NCBI GenBank assembly: GCA_020853895.1
Contig: JADYYB010000167.1
Coordinates: forward strand, 1 to 40,201
DNA length: 40,201 nucleotides
Reading direction: 5' to 3'
Source of the DNA: Bauldia sp.
Lineage (GTDB): Bacteria > Pseudomonadota > Alphaproteobacteria > Rhizobiales > Kaistiaceae
Both the position numbers and the translations under genes were made by a program. Each line of letters opens with the position of its first letter. Within the stretch, counting starts at the first letter, position 1. Below the pieces are notes generated by a model. The model was not told where the DNA came from. It searched no databases and saw nothing but the letters and a program-made list of their open reading frames with translations. Shown here piece by piece: positions 1 through 8,004 of this stretch.

Positions 1-3000
1 GCTCGAGGCCGGCTCCGGCCGGACCGGGATGCCGGTGACGGTGACCTGCGCGTCGGTCGGGCGGTTGCCTGTGTTGACGACCGTGACCGGGAGCGAGGCG
101 AGGCGGAGGGCGTCGAAGCGCTGGAAGACGTTGCCGGTGAGCGGCGTGCCGTCGACCGTGACGGTACCGTCGGCCGAGCCGCGGGCGAGCGAGGCGGCCG
201 CCAGCAGCGTCCAGACGTCCTCCTGGGTCGAGGTCCAGCGGCGCGCGTCGCGGAGCTCCGAGACCTGCACGGTGAGGTCGGCGAGGTCGACGCCGGGGGC
301 CTCGAACTCGGCGGCCAGGGCGAGGACCGCGGCGGTGTCGCGAAGGACCGTGCCGTAGTCGCGGCGCCAGTCGGTGCCGTCGCGGGCGCCGTCGAGATCG
401 CTCAGCGCCGCCCGGAAGGCGGTGCCGGCGCGCGGGCGGTCGCCGTAGAGGGCGAGCGCGGCGCCCAGCTGCGCCTTGGCGAGCGGGGTCGCGAAGTCGT
501 CGAGCTTGGCCTCGAGGTAGTAGCGGAGGTCGCCGATGGCGGCTCTTCCGTCGCGGGCGAGGACGTAGAGGGCGTAGGCGATGCCCTGCCCGCCGTTGCT
601 GAAGTCCGTGGCGTAGGCGACCTGGTTGGAGAGATTGTCGAGCGCCATGGTCATGGCGAGCTCGGGGATCTCGTAGCCCTCGGACTCGGCGCGCACCAGG
701 AACTCGGTGACGTAGGCGTCGAGCCAGAGGTCGCCGCTCGAGTACGGACCCCAGAGGCCAAAGCTGCCCGAGGAATCCTGGTTGGCGAGGATGCGGCGGA
801 TGGCGTTCCGGATGCGCTCGGCGAGCGCCTCGTCGGTGCCGAGGCCGATCGCCTCCGCAACCTCGTTGAGGTAGAGGAGCGGGAGGGCGCGGCTCGTCAG
901 CTGCTCGACGCAGCCATAGGGATAGCGGTCGAGCTTTACGAGGAGGTTGGGGACGTCGAGCCGGCCGAGGCCGCCGAGCGCGAGGGTCGCCTCGCCGGTG
1001 CCGGGCAGGAAGTCGGCGAGACGGTCCATGCCGATCGAGAGCGACCCGTCGGGGGCGAGCGCGACGAGCTCGCTGCGGTATGTCGGCTGGCCGGCGGGGC
1101 GGACGCCGAGGAGGATGTCCTTGGTGTAGGCCTCCCCGTCCGGGGTCGTGAGCGTGACGCGGATCGGGAAGTCGCCGATGCTGGTGCCGGCGATGGGGAG
1201 GTCGAGGCTGGTACGGGCAGCCTCGGCCAGGGTCACGGTCTGCTCGGCGCCGTTGGCGAGCAGGATGCCCGAGCCGACATCGATGCCGACGCTGTAGTCA
1301 CCGGCGACGCCGGCGACGTTGTTGATCTCCACGAGAAGACGCGAGCGGTCGCCGACATGGAGGAAGCGCGGCACGCTGGCGGTGACTACCACCGGATCGC
1401 GGACGATGACGTCCTTGACCGCGTGGCCGACGCCCTCGGCCGACCAGGCCTGAACCATCACCCGCGCCGTGCCGTTGAAGTCGGGCATGTCGAAGGTGGC
1501 CGTCGCGGTGCCGTCGGGGCCGACGCGGACGATGCCGGAGTGGAAGGCGACCAGCACCGAGGTCGGCGGCGGCGAGCCGAGGCGCGCCCCTCCCCCGTCG
1601 CCGCCGGAGCGGACGACGCCCGGGATGCCCTGCATGCGGTCGATCAGCTGGCCGTAGAGGTCTCTTATCTCCATGCCGAGCCGGCGCTGGGCGAAATAGT
1701 ATTCGTCGGGCGCGGGCGGCTGGTAGTTGGTGAGGTTGAGGATGCCGAGATCGACCGCGGCGACGGTGACATAGGCCTCCTCGCCGGGCGCGAGATTGGC
1801 GATGGAGACCGGGATCTCCATCGGGCCGCGCGGGCGGATCTCGTCTTCGACGCCGAGCGTGACGTCGAGGACGCGATCGCCCGGATCGACGGTCGCCCAG
1901 GCGAGGCCCAGTGCACGCGCCGGCATCCGCTCCTCCTCGACGTTCATCGGGCGGTAGAGGGCGGCGGTGACGTAGGCGCCGGGGCCCCATGCCTCGGTGA
2001 CGGCGAGGTCGATCGACGTGCCTTCGGCCGGGACTTCGACGGCCTTCATGTCGATGAGGCGGTCGTCGATGACCATGACCAATGCCGTGCCCGCGAAACG
2101 CGGCTCGAGGCGAAGCTGGGCGGTGTCGCCGATCTGGTAGGCGGGCTTGTCGAGCGCGACCGAGAGCGTGTCGGGCGTGTCGGAGCCGGCCTCGGCGACG
2201 TACCAGCCGGCGTAGAAGTCATAGCTGGACGAGGTGGCGTCCGCGCCGCCCGACTCGACCTCGAGGAGGTAGTTGCCCCAGTCGACCGGGCCGGAGACCA
2301 CGGCCGGCGCGCCGGCGGCGATGTCGACCGTGCCGTCGGCGATGCGCCTAGTAGTGGTGATCGGCTCCCACTGCCAGAAGCCGTTGGCGCGGTACCATTG
2401 GTAGTTCGTCTCGACGCGCGAGAGCGTCCAGTTGACCCCGTCGAGCGCGATGCGTTCGCCGTCCGGGCCGATGGCGATGAGGTCGAAGGCGGCATCGCCA
2501 CCCTCGGGCGCGCCATAGTCGCCGAATTGCGGGCGGATGCCGATGCGGTTGCCGTTCGCGAGCAGCGGACGGCTGAGGCGGCGCTCGACGAAGCGGCCGG
2601 TGGTGTCGACGAGCCGGACGATCGCCTCGGCGCTGAGGAGGCGGGTCGTCGGCTGGGTCTCGGGGATGTAGAGGTCGATGAGCGCCTCGCCGTTCTCGTC
2701 GGTCTGTGCGATCACGCCGAGCGACTCGCGGTAGGTCTCGATCGGATCGTCCTCGCGGCCGAAGGTGAAGCCGGGATAGGCCGGCGAGCGGCTGGTCGGA
2801 CGAAGGACGATGTCGCCCTCGATCATCAGGTCGGGCGCGGTGGCGCCGTAGAGGTAGCGGGCGCTGACCGCGAGCTGCGGCGGCGGGTCGATGGTGAAGG
2901 GCTCGTCGGGCGCGGTGACCTCGAAGGCGAGCCGCTCGGGCTCGAAATCCTCGACCAGCACCGACGCGGTGGCGAGCGCGCGGCCGCGCGGATCGGCATA

Positions 3001-5034
3001 GACGCTGACCGTCCACGAGCCGCGCATGGCGTCGTCGATGAACTGGTAGGCGAAGAAATAGCCGCCGAGACCGCCGTCATCGATGACGGAACGGCTCTGC
3101 TCGTGCCCGTCGGGACGCTCGACCACGAAGGTGAGCGGCACGCCGGCGACCGCGTTGGCCCGCTGGTCTCGGAGGAGCGCGGTGATGAAGGCGGTCTCGC
3201 CCGGGCGGTAGACCCCGCGCTCGGCGGTCATGAAGACGTCGAGCGGGCCGGGCGCGGGACGGCCGTCGACGCCGCGGTCGGTGAGGTCGAAGGGCGTCCG
3301 GCGGACGTCGAGGAAGGCGTAGTCGCCGCCCTCGGTCTCGACGGTGACGAGCTGCGGGGCGCGGCCGCCGGTGCCGCGGGCGAGGCCGGGCGCGAAGACG
3401 GCGTGGCCGTCGGCATCGGTCACCGCCTCGCCGAGGATCTCGTTGTTGACGGCGACGAGGCGGACATTGGCGCCGGCCACCGGCTCGGCGGTGGCGAGCG
3501 AGCGGACGAGGGCGTGGACGCCGTCGGTGCCGGTGAGCGTGGTCACGCCGAGATCGGAGACCACGAACCACTGGGTGGAGATCGGGTCCCAGTAGTCGGA
3601 CTGGTCGCTCTTGACCTTGGCGGTGATGACATAGACGCCGGGCTCGATCTCGGGCAGCACCTCGGAGACAGGGATCGAGGTCACCACCGTCGCGTTCAGC
3701 GAGGGCTCGATGTCGACCTCGCCGGTCCAGATCTCCTCGCCCTGCGTGTTGGCGAGTTCCTCGGCCTGGTAGCCGTCGAGCTGCTGCATGAAGATGCCGT
3801 CGCGGACGGCCGCGGCGATGGAGCGGTCGCCGATGCGGTAGATGATCGCCTCGGCGGTTTCGGTGTTGATCGAGCTGAGCGGGATGGCGGCACCCGGGCC
3901 GCCGGGCAGGACGTAGGCGTTGCCCGCGAAGCCGACCCAGGGCGAGCGGTCGCGGACATAGACGTCGAGCTCGGCGGTGCGCTGCAGCTGCTCCCCGTCG
4001 ACCGAGGGCAGGCCCGAGCGGACGCGGATATGGTAGCGGTTGCCGTGCTGAACGCCGGTCAGGCAGATCTGCCGGTCCTCGGGCTCGATGGCGACCTGCG
4101 GGGAATTGTCGACGGTGACGAAGTCGCTGAGCGCCGAGTTGCCGACCGGGAGGGGGTCGGAGAAGACGATGCAGATGCGCGGGGACGCGCTGTCGGCGTC
4201 GACCTCGTTGGAGACGATGCGGAAGCCGTGCTCGGCGATCACGCGGTCGAGCCGCTGCTGGAGGTCGGAATTGTCGATGAGGGCGATCGAGGCGCGGTAG
4301 GCGGCGATGGTCGGCCGCCAGGCCTCGCGGAGCTCGAGCGCCATGCCGATGGCAGCCAGCGCGACGGCGCGCTCGGCCCGCGTCTCGGAGCGGAGATAGG
4401 CGTTGATCGAGGCGCCGGTCGCGCGCCACAGGAGATCGTAGCGGTTGGCGTTGGGGCTGACCGCGAACGCGCGGGCGGCCTCGGCGAAATTCAGCCAGAG
4501 GGCGGGGTCTTCGCTGGCCAGCGCCAAGGCCTGGCCGAAGGCGACGAGGGCGCTGTTGAAATTGTCGCCGCGCAAGGCGCGCTCGCCGTCGTCGACGAGC
4601 CCGCCATAGGTCGCCTCGGCCGGCGGGGCGTAGGCGCGCGGCAGATCGTTGATGAGCCGGTCGGCCTCGTACTTGTAGTCGGCCGGGACGAAGTCGAGCT
4701 CGGCGGCGCGGTCGTTCTCGATGTCGGCGGGCAGTGCGGCCGTCACGACGCGGCCGGAGGTGGCGCGCGTGAAATCGACCGGGCGCCCGAAGTCGGTCTT
4801 CAGGAAGCACCAGCGGGCCTGCTCGTTATAGGTGAAGGCGCGGCAGGTGCGGTCGTCGAGGCAGGCGGCCTCGCAGGCGCGCAGCTCGATGTTCTGGATG
4901 GTGGAGTAGTCGTGGCCCGGAAGGTCGGTGCCGGGCATCAGGACGATACGCGGATCGGCCGCCTGCGCAGCCGAAAAACCAAGGAAAAGCAGTACGGCGA
5001 TGAAGGCCTTAGAGGCCAGTGCCATCCCCCGCAT
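1..5034 (-). CDS. Alpha-2-macroglobulin family protein with N-terminal PAN domain (3' end outside window)
   Basis: This is a large secreted or periplasmic protease-trap protein. The reverse-strand frame is open from 5034 to the left edge (1678 codons, no stop), so the C-terminus is missing. The start reads MRGMALASK and then a hydrophobic signal segment ending near AAQAAD; an ATG at 5025 is equally possible. Residues ~27-95 form a PAN/apple-like cysteine domain (CEAACLDD, TCRAFTYN, CFLK). Residues ~110-250 look helical and TPR-like, followed by beta-rich MG domains with the family motif VYRPGE. The thioester motif YGCVEQ is intact, with Cys at residue ~1375 (bases 901-912). Family knowledge: bacterial A2Ms trap proteases through the thioester and often neighbour pbpC, encoding a penicillin-binding protein. 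The missing C-terminal part and any pbpC would lie left of the window. Function is inferred from family only. Confidence 0.9.
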   Translation of the reverse strand, partial: MRGMALASKAFIAVLLFLGFSAAQAADPRIVLMPGTDLPGHDYSTIQNIELRACEAACLDDRTCRAFTYNEQARWCFLKTDFGRPVDFTRATSGRVVTAALPADIENDRAAELDFVPADYKYEADRLINDLPRAYAPPAEATYGGLVDDGERALRGDNFNSALVAFGQALALASEDPALWLNFAEAARAFAVSPNANRYDLLWRATGASINAYLRSETRAERAVALAAIGMALELREAWRPTIAAYRASIALIDNSDLQQRLDRVIAEHGFRIVSNEVDADSASPRICIVFSDPLPVGNSALSDFVTVDNSPQVAIEPEDRQICLTGVQHGNRYHIRVRSGLPSVDGEQLQRTAELDVYVRDRSPWVGFAGNAYVLPGGPGAAIPLSSINTETAEAIIYRIGDRSIAAAVRDGIFMQQLDGYQAEELANTQGEEIWTGEVDIEPSLNATVVTSIPVSEVLPEIEPGVYVITAKVKSDQSDYWDPISTQWFVVSDLGVTTLTGTDGVHALVRSLATAEPVAGANVRLVAVNNEILGEAVTDADGHAVFAPGLARGTGGRAPQLVTVETEGGDYAFLDVRRTPFDLTDRGVDGRPAPGPLDVFMTAERGVYRPGETAFITALLRDQRANAVAGVPLTFVVERPDGHEQSRSVIDDGGLGGYFFAYQFIDDAMRGSWTVSVYADPRGRALATASVLVEDFEPERLAFEVTAPDEPFTIDPPPQLAVSARYLYGATAPDLMIEGDIVLRPTSRSPAYPGFTFGREDDPIETYRESLGVIAQTDENGEALIDLYIPETQPTTRLLSAEAIVRLVDTTGRFVERRLSRPLLANGNRIGIRPQFGDYGAPEGGDAAFDLIAIGPDGERIALDGVNWTLSRVETNYQWYRANGFWQWEPITTTRRIADGTVDIAAGAPAVVSGPVDWGNYLLEVESGGADATSSSYDFYAGWYVAEAGSDTPDTLSVALDKPAYQIGDTAQLRLEPRFAGTALVMVIDDRLIDMKAVEVPAEGTSIDLAVTEAWGPGAYVTAALYRPMNVEEERMPARALGLAWATVDPGDRVLDVTLGVEDEIRPRGPMEIPVSIANLAPGEEAYVTVAAVDLGILNLTNYQPPAPDEYYFAQRRLGMEIRDLYGQLIDRMQGIPGVVRSGGDGGGARLGSPPPTSVLVAFHSGIVRVGPDGTATATFDMPDFNGTARVMVQAWSAEGVGHAVKDVIVRDPVVVTASVPRFLHVGDRSRLLVEINNVAGVAGDYSVGIDVGSGILLANGAEQTVTLAEAARTSLDLPIAGTSIGDFPIRVTLTTPDGEAYTKDILLGVRPAGQPTYRSELVALAPDGSLSIGMDRLADFLPGTGEATLALGGLGRLDVPNLLVKLDRYPYGCVEQLTSRALPLLYLNEVAEAIGLGTDEALAERIRNAIRRILANQDSSGSFGLWGPYSSGDLWLDAYVTEFLVRAESEGYEIPELAMTMALDNLSNQVAYATDFSNGGQGIAYALYVLARDGRAAIGDLRYYLEAKLDDFATPLAKAQLGAALALYGDRPRAGTAFRAALSDLDGARDGTDWRRDYGTVLRDTAAVLALAAEFEAPGVDLADLTVQVSELRDARRWTSTQEDVWTLLAAASLARGSADGTVTVDGTPLTGNVFQRFDALRLASLPVTVVNTGNRPTDAQVTVTGIPVRPEPASS

Positions 5035-5305
5035 CGTACACCCCCGCATAACCCGGAACGATCTCCGTGGCCCTTTCTCTCGCAGTCTAGGGCGGCCCCT
5101 TTAGGGCGTAAAGCTGACCGGCCCATGACGCGGCGCGGGCGTGAGCGTGGCGGTGAGAGAGTGTGTCGTTCGCGCACTCAGCCCGCGAAGGCCTCCCGGC
5201 CATGCTCAGAGTCCTCGAACGAGAGGTAGCGCAGGCACGTCACCAAGGCCGTTACGGCGCCGCCACCAGGGAGCCATTGGACCTCGTTGCCCGTCTGGAT
5301 GCTCC

Positions 5306-6304
5306 CTAGCGGTGGGTATCCAGCGTCTTCCCCCGAGGCTCCGTCTTGAGCGCCACCAGTCCGAGCGAGCCGAGAAGAAGAAGCAAAGCGAAGCCGAGGA
5401 GGACCACCCCGCCGGGCTCGGCGGCGGTCGCAACACGTTCCGGATCGCGCAGGAAGCCGAGGTACATCATGCCTCCCCACCCGACCGTACCTGCCGCGGC
5501 GGCGGCGAACGAATAGCTGGGCTGGCGCGTCACGAGGTGCGCGACGGCGGCGATGATGAGCGCCGGTATAGCCATCACGATTGCTATCGCGAGAACCGAG
5601 TCGAGAACGGGGTCTTCCGCGCCCCAAATGGGAGCGACGGCAGCGAAAATACTCGCAAGGCTCGCCGTAAGCAGAAGCGTGCCTACGAGGACAACGGGCC
5701 AATCACCTTTGCGCCGTGGATCTCCTAGCTCGGCTCGCCGGCGCAGATAACCCAGCGTCATTGAGCAAGCCACCGCTGCGACCGTAACAAGGATGACTAA
5801 GAGGCCTAGTGCGCGGCGATCCCACGGGGATACGTCGAACACGCTCCAGACGCTCAGATCGATGACCGCCGCGTACCCAATCGAACCGACGAATGCGCCA
5901 AGCTCCGAGACGCCGCCCGCGGCGGCGACGGACGCTCGAGGATCCGGTTCATTCCCTCTGAGGACTCCAGCGATCTTTCGAGCGGCGTGCTCGACGGCGT
6001 AGGACCTCAACCAAAGCCCGAGCCCCATCGTTGCGGCGAGCCCACCGAGGTTGAGAATCCCCATGACTTGGGCCGCGACGACAATCGCAAAATAGCCCAA
6101 TCCATCACGCCACATCCGCCGATAGAGGAGCCAGGGCACCGGGAAGAGAACCAGCGCCCATGAGAAACTCACGACCCGCCGCGTCTTCGCCAGCATCTTG
6201 TCGAGGACCGGAGAGAACAGCGGCCAGTCCTGGCCGAAATAGATCTCGAACCAGCGGCGGTCGACGGTCTCGTAGGGCGCGGGGCCGCGCCGGCCGATCG
6301 GCAT
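5306..6304 (-). CDS. DUF2628-like multi-pass membrane protein, unknown function
   Basis: 332-residue integral membrane protein. A soluble N-terminus of ~40 residues precedes a stretch (FSWALVLFPVPWLLYRRMW, residues ~47-65) that resembles the DUF2628 signature, in which an aromatic, proline-containing first membrane segment is followed by an YRRM-type motif. About seven more hydrophobic segments follow (roughly residues 70-90, 136-158, 165-185, 206-228, 239-260, 270-287, 300-320). The ATG at 6304 has GGGAG seven bases upstream. It is transcribed away from urtA and has its own intergenic region on each side. Its base composition looks somewhat less GC-extreme than the flanking genes, by eye. 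I do not recognise a specific function and no catalytic motif is visible. Confidence 0.75.
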   Translation of the reverse strand: MPIGRRGPAPYETVDRRWFEIYFGQDWPLFSPVLDKMLAKTRRVVSFSWALVLFPVPWLLYRRMWRDGLGYFAIVVAAQVMGILNLGGLAATMGLGLWLRSYAVEHAARKIAGVLRGNEPDPRASVAAAGGVSELGAFVGSIGYAAVIDLSVWSVFDVSPWDRRALGLLVILVTVAAVACSMTLGYLRRRAELGDPRRKGDWPVVLVGTLLLTASLASIFAAVAPIWGAEDPVLDSVLAIAIVMAIPALIIAAVAHLVTRQPSYSFAAAAAGTVGWGGMMYLGFLRDPERVATAAEPGGVVLLGFALLLLLGSLGLVALKTEPRGKTLDTHR

Positions 6305-6456
6305 TGACGAGCTCCCAAGGGGTTACGCCGGGAATCTCTAGCCGCCGAACGTCAGCAAACCGGAAAGACGATCGGTGAAAGACGGGGGTTCGTGAAGCGC
6401 GCGCTACTGTCACAATGACTCATCTCTAGGCTGTGCGGCGCTTTCCGAGTCATGTC

Positions 6457-6473
6457 TGCCTATGCCGTGGGCA
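6457..6473. promoter_or_regulatory. Upstream enhancer-like dyad 1 (NtrC-type) of the urt operon
   Basis: A 17-nt element, TGCCTATGCCGTGGGCA, with TGC-N11-GCA symmetry. This is the same outer dyad and length as the NtrC consensus TGCACY-N5-GGTGCA, though the inner bases fit only partly. A near copy lies 51 bp downstream. It is centred about 135 bp upstream of the transcription start predicted from the sigma-54 promoter, a usual distance for an enhancer-binding protein. NtrC as the ligand is inference. Confidence 0.5.
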
Positions 6474-6507
6474 GAAATGGTTGACTGGTTACTACGCCGC
6501 GCCGAGT

Positions 6508-6524
6508 TGCCTATTGCTTGGGCA
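6508..6524. promoter_or_regulatory. Upstream enhancer-like dyad 2 (NtrC-type) of the urt operon
   Basis: A 17-nt element, TGCCTATTGCTTGGGCA, matching dyad 1 at 14 of 17 positions and keeping the TGC-N11-GCA symmetry. The 51-bp start-to-start distance is about five helical turns, so both sites face the same side of the DNA. It is centred about 84 bp upstream of the predicted start. Confidence 0.5.
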
Positions 6525-6574
6525 GAGCTTCCCCGACGAAGCGGACTTTCCGGCGGAATCGCGGCGGCCGGCGC

Positions 6575-6589
6575 TGGCACGGCCTTTGC
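6575..6589 (+). promoter_or_regulatory. Sigma-54 (-24/-12) promoter of the urt operon
   Basis: TGGCACG-GCCT-TTGC matches the sigma-54 consensus TGGCACG-N4-TTGC at every defined base, with the required 10-bp gap between the -24 GG and the -12 GC. The predicted transcription start is near 6600, giving a leader of about 42 nt before the urtA ATG. The two dyads upstream complete a classic enhancer-dependent layout. Confidence 0.85.
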
Positions 6590-6642
6590 GCCTTCTCCCG
6601 CAGGCGTCCTCCCGATGACGTCCGATCCAACAGGGGAAGCGT

Positions 6643-7935
6643 ATGTTCTCAATTCACAGGAAGCTGCTCGGCCTGACCGCCGCCGGCGCCATGATGGCGG
6701 CCGGGCTCGGCACGGCCGAAGCGCAGGAAACGATCAAGGTCGGTATCCTCCACTCGCTGTCGGGCACGATGGCGATCTCCGAGACCACCCTCAAAGACGT
6801 GATGCTGATGCTCATCGAGGAGCAGAACGCCCGCGGCGGCCTCCTCGGCCGCCAGCTCGAGGCGGTGGTCGTCGACCCGGCGTCCGACTGGCCCCTCTTC
6901 GCCGAGAAGGCGCGCGAGCTGATCTCCGTCGCCGGCGTCGACGTCGTCTTCGGCTGCTGGACCTCGGTCAGCCGCAAGTCCGTGCTGCCGGTCTTCGAGG
7001 AGCTGAACTCGATCCTCTTCTATCCGGTGCAGTACGAGGGCGAGGAGAGCCAGCGCAACGTCTTCTATACCGGCGCCGCGCCGAACCAGCAGGCGATCCC
7101 GGCCGTCGACTATCTGATGGCCGAAGGCATCGAGCGCTGGGTGCTCGCCGGCACCGACTACGTCTATCCGCGCACCACCAACAAGATCCTCGAGGCCTAT
7201 CTCCTCGACCACGGCGTGGCGCCGGAAGACATCATGATCAACTACACGCCCTTCGGTCACTCCGACTGGCAGACGATCGTCTCCGAGATCGTGGCCTTCG
7301 GCTCGACGGGCAAGCCGACCGCCGTGGTCTCGACCATCAATGGCGACGCCAACGTGCCGTTCTACAAGGAGCTCGCCAACGCGGGCGTGGACGCCGCCGA
7401 CATCCCGGTCATCGCCTTCTCGGTCGGCGAGGAGGAGCTCGCGGGTCTCGACACCGCCCCGCTGGTCGGTCACCTCGCCGCCTGGAACTATTTCCAGTCG
7501 GTCGACACGCCGGAGAACGAGGCCTTCATCGAGACCTGGCACGAGTTCATCGGCAACGCCGAGCGGGTGACCAACGACCCGATGGAAGCCCACTATATCG
7601 GCTTCAACATGTGGGTTCAGGCGGTCGAGAAGGCCGGCACCACCGATCCGGACGCGGTGATCGACGCGCTCGTCGGCGTATCGGTGCCGAACCTCACCGG
7701 CGGCTACTCCACGATGATGCCGAACCACCACATCACCAAGCCCGTCCTCATCGGCGAGATCCAGGACGACGGCCAGTTCGAGGTGGTGTGGGAGACCCCC
7801 GGCCTCGTGGTCGGCGACGAATGGTCCGACTTTCTTCCCGAGTCGGCTCCGCTGATCGCCGATTGGCGCCCCCCGATGCTGTGCGGCAACTTCAACACCG
7901 TCACCGGCACGTGCGGCGGGGCGAGCACGCCGTAA
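6643..7935 (+). CDS. urtA: Urea ABC transporter substrate-binding protein UrtA
   Basis: Periplasmic binding protein of the high-affinity urea/short-chain amide uptake system. It has 430 residues with a signal peptide of ~27 residues (positive start, hydrophobic core, cut near TAEA-QE). The mature protein begins ETIKVGILHSLSGTMA, and the motifs GGLLGRQLE, DPASDWP and FYPVQYEGEE are characteristic of UrtA/AmiC-like members of periplasmic binding protein type 1. The ATG is preceded by GGGGAAG. It is the first gene of urtABCDE and is followed by a hairpin terminator before urtB. The sigma-54 promoter upstream points to induction under nitrogen limitation. No urease genes are in the window. Confidence 0.95.
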   Translation: MFSIHRKLLGLTAAGAMMAAGLGTAEAQETIKVGILHSLSGTMAISETTLKDVMLMLIEEQNARGGLLGRQLEAVVVDPASDWPLFAEKARELISVAGVDVVFGCWTSVSRKSVLPVFEELNSILFYPVQYEGEESQRNVFYTGAAPNQQAIPAVDYLMAEGIERWVLAGTDYVYPRTTNKILEAYLLDHGVAPEDIMINYTPFGHSDWQTIVSEIVAFGSTGKPTAVVSTINGDANVPFYKELANAGVDAADIPVIAFSVGEEELAGLDTAPLVGHLAAWNYFQSVDTPENEAFIETWHEFIGNAERVTNDPMEAHYIGFNMWVQAVEKAGTTDPDAVIDALVGVSVPNLTGGYSTMMPNHHITKPVLIGEIQDDGQFEVVWETPGLVVGDEWSDFLPESAPLIADWRPPMLCGNFNTVTGTCGGASTP

Positions 7936-7950
7936 GCCCGATCGCTCAAT

Positions 7951-7979
7951 GAGAGGCGGCGGTCTTCGCCGCCTCTTTT
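7951..7979 (+). terminator. Intrinsic terminator (attenuator) between urtA and urtB
   Basis: GAGGCGGCG (7953-7961) and CGCCGCCTC (7967-7975) form a perfect 9-bp stem with a 5-nt loop, followed by TTTT. It starts 16 bp after the urtA stop. Because urtB-E have no obvious promoter of their own, it is probably leaky, so the abundant binding protein is made in excess over the permease and ATPases. Confidence 0.75.
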
Positions 7980-8004
7980 CGTCTCCGGGGGCCAGTTTCT
8001 TCTG

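Noticed and set aside
3077-4810. 577-codon open frame on the minus strand
   Set aside because: It is out of frame with the alpha-2-macroglobulin and Arg/Pro/Ala-rich, a typical GC-driven shadow.
1357-5229. 1290-codon open frame on the plus strand
   Set aside because: It is the antisense shadow of the alpha-2-macroglobulin gene. Its product is a low-complexity mix of Gly, Asp, Arg, Val and Glu with no domain, while the minus frame shows a signal peptide, PAN domain and thioester motif.
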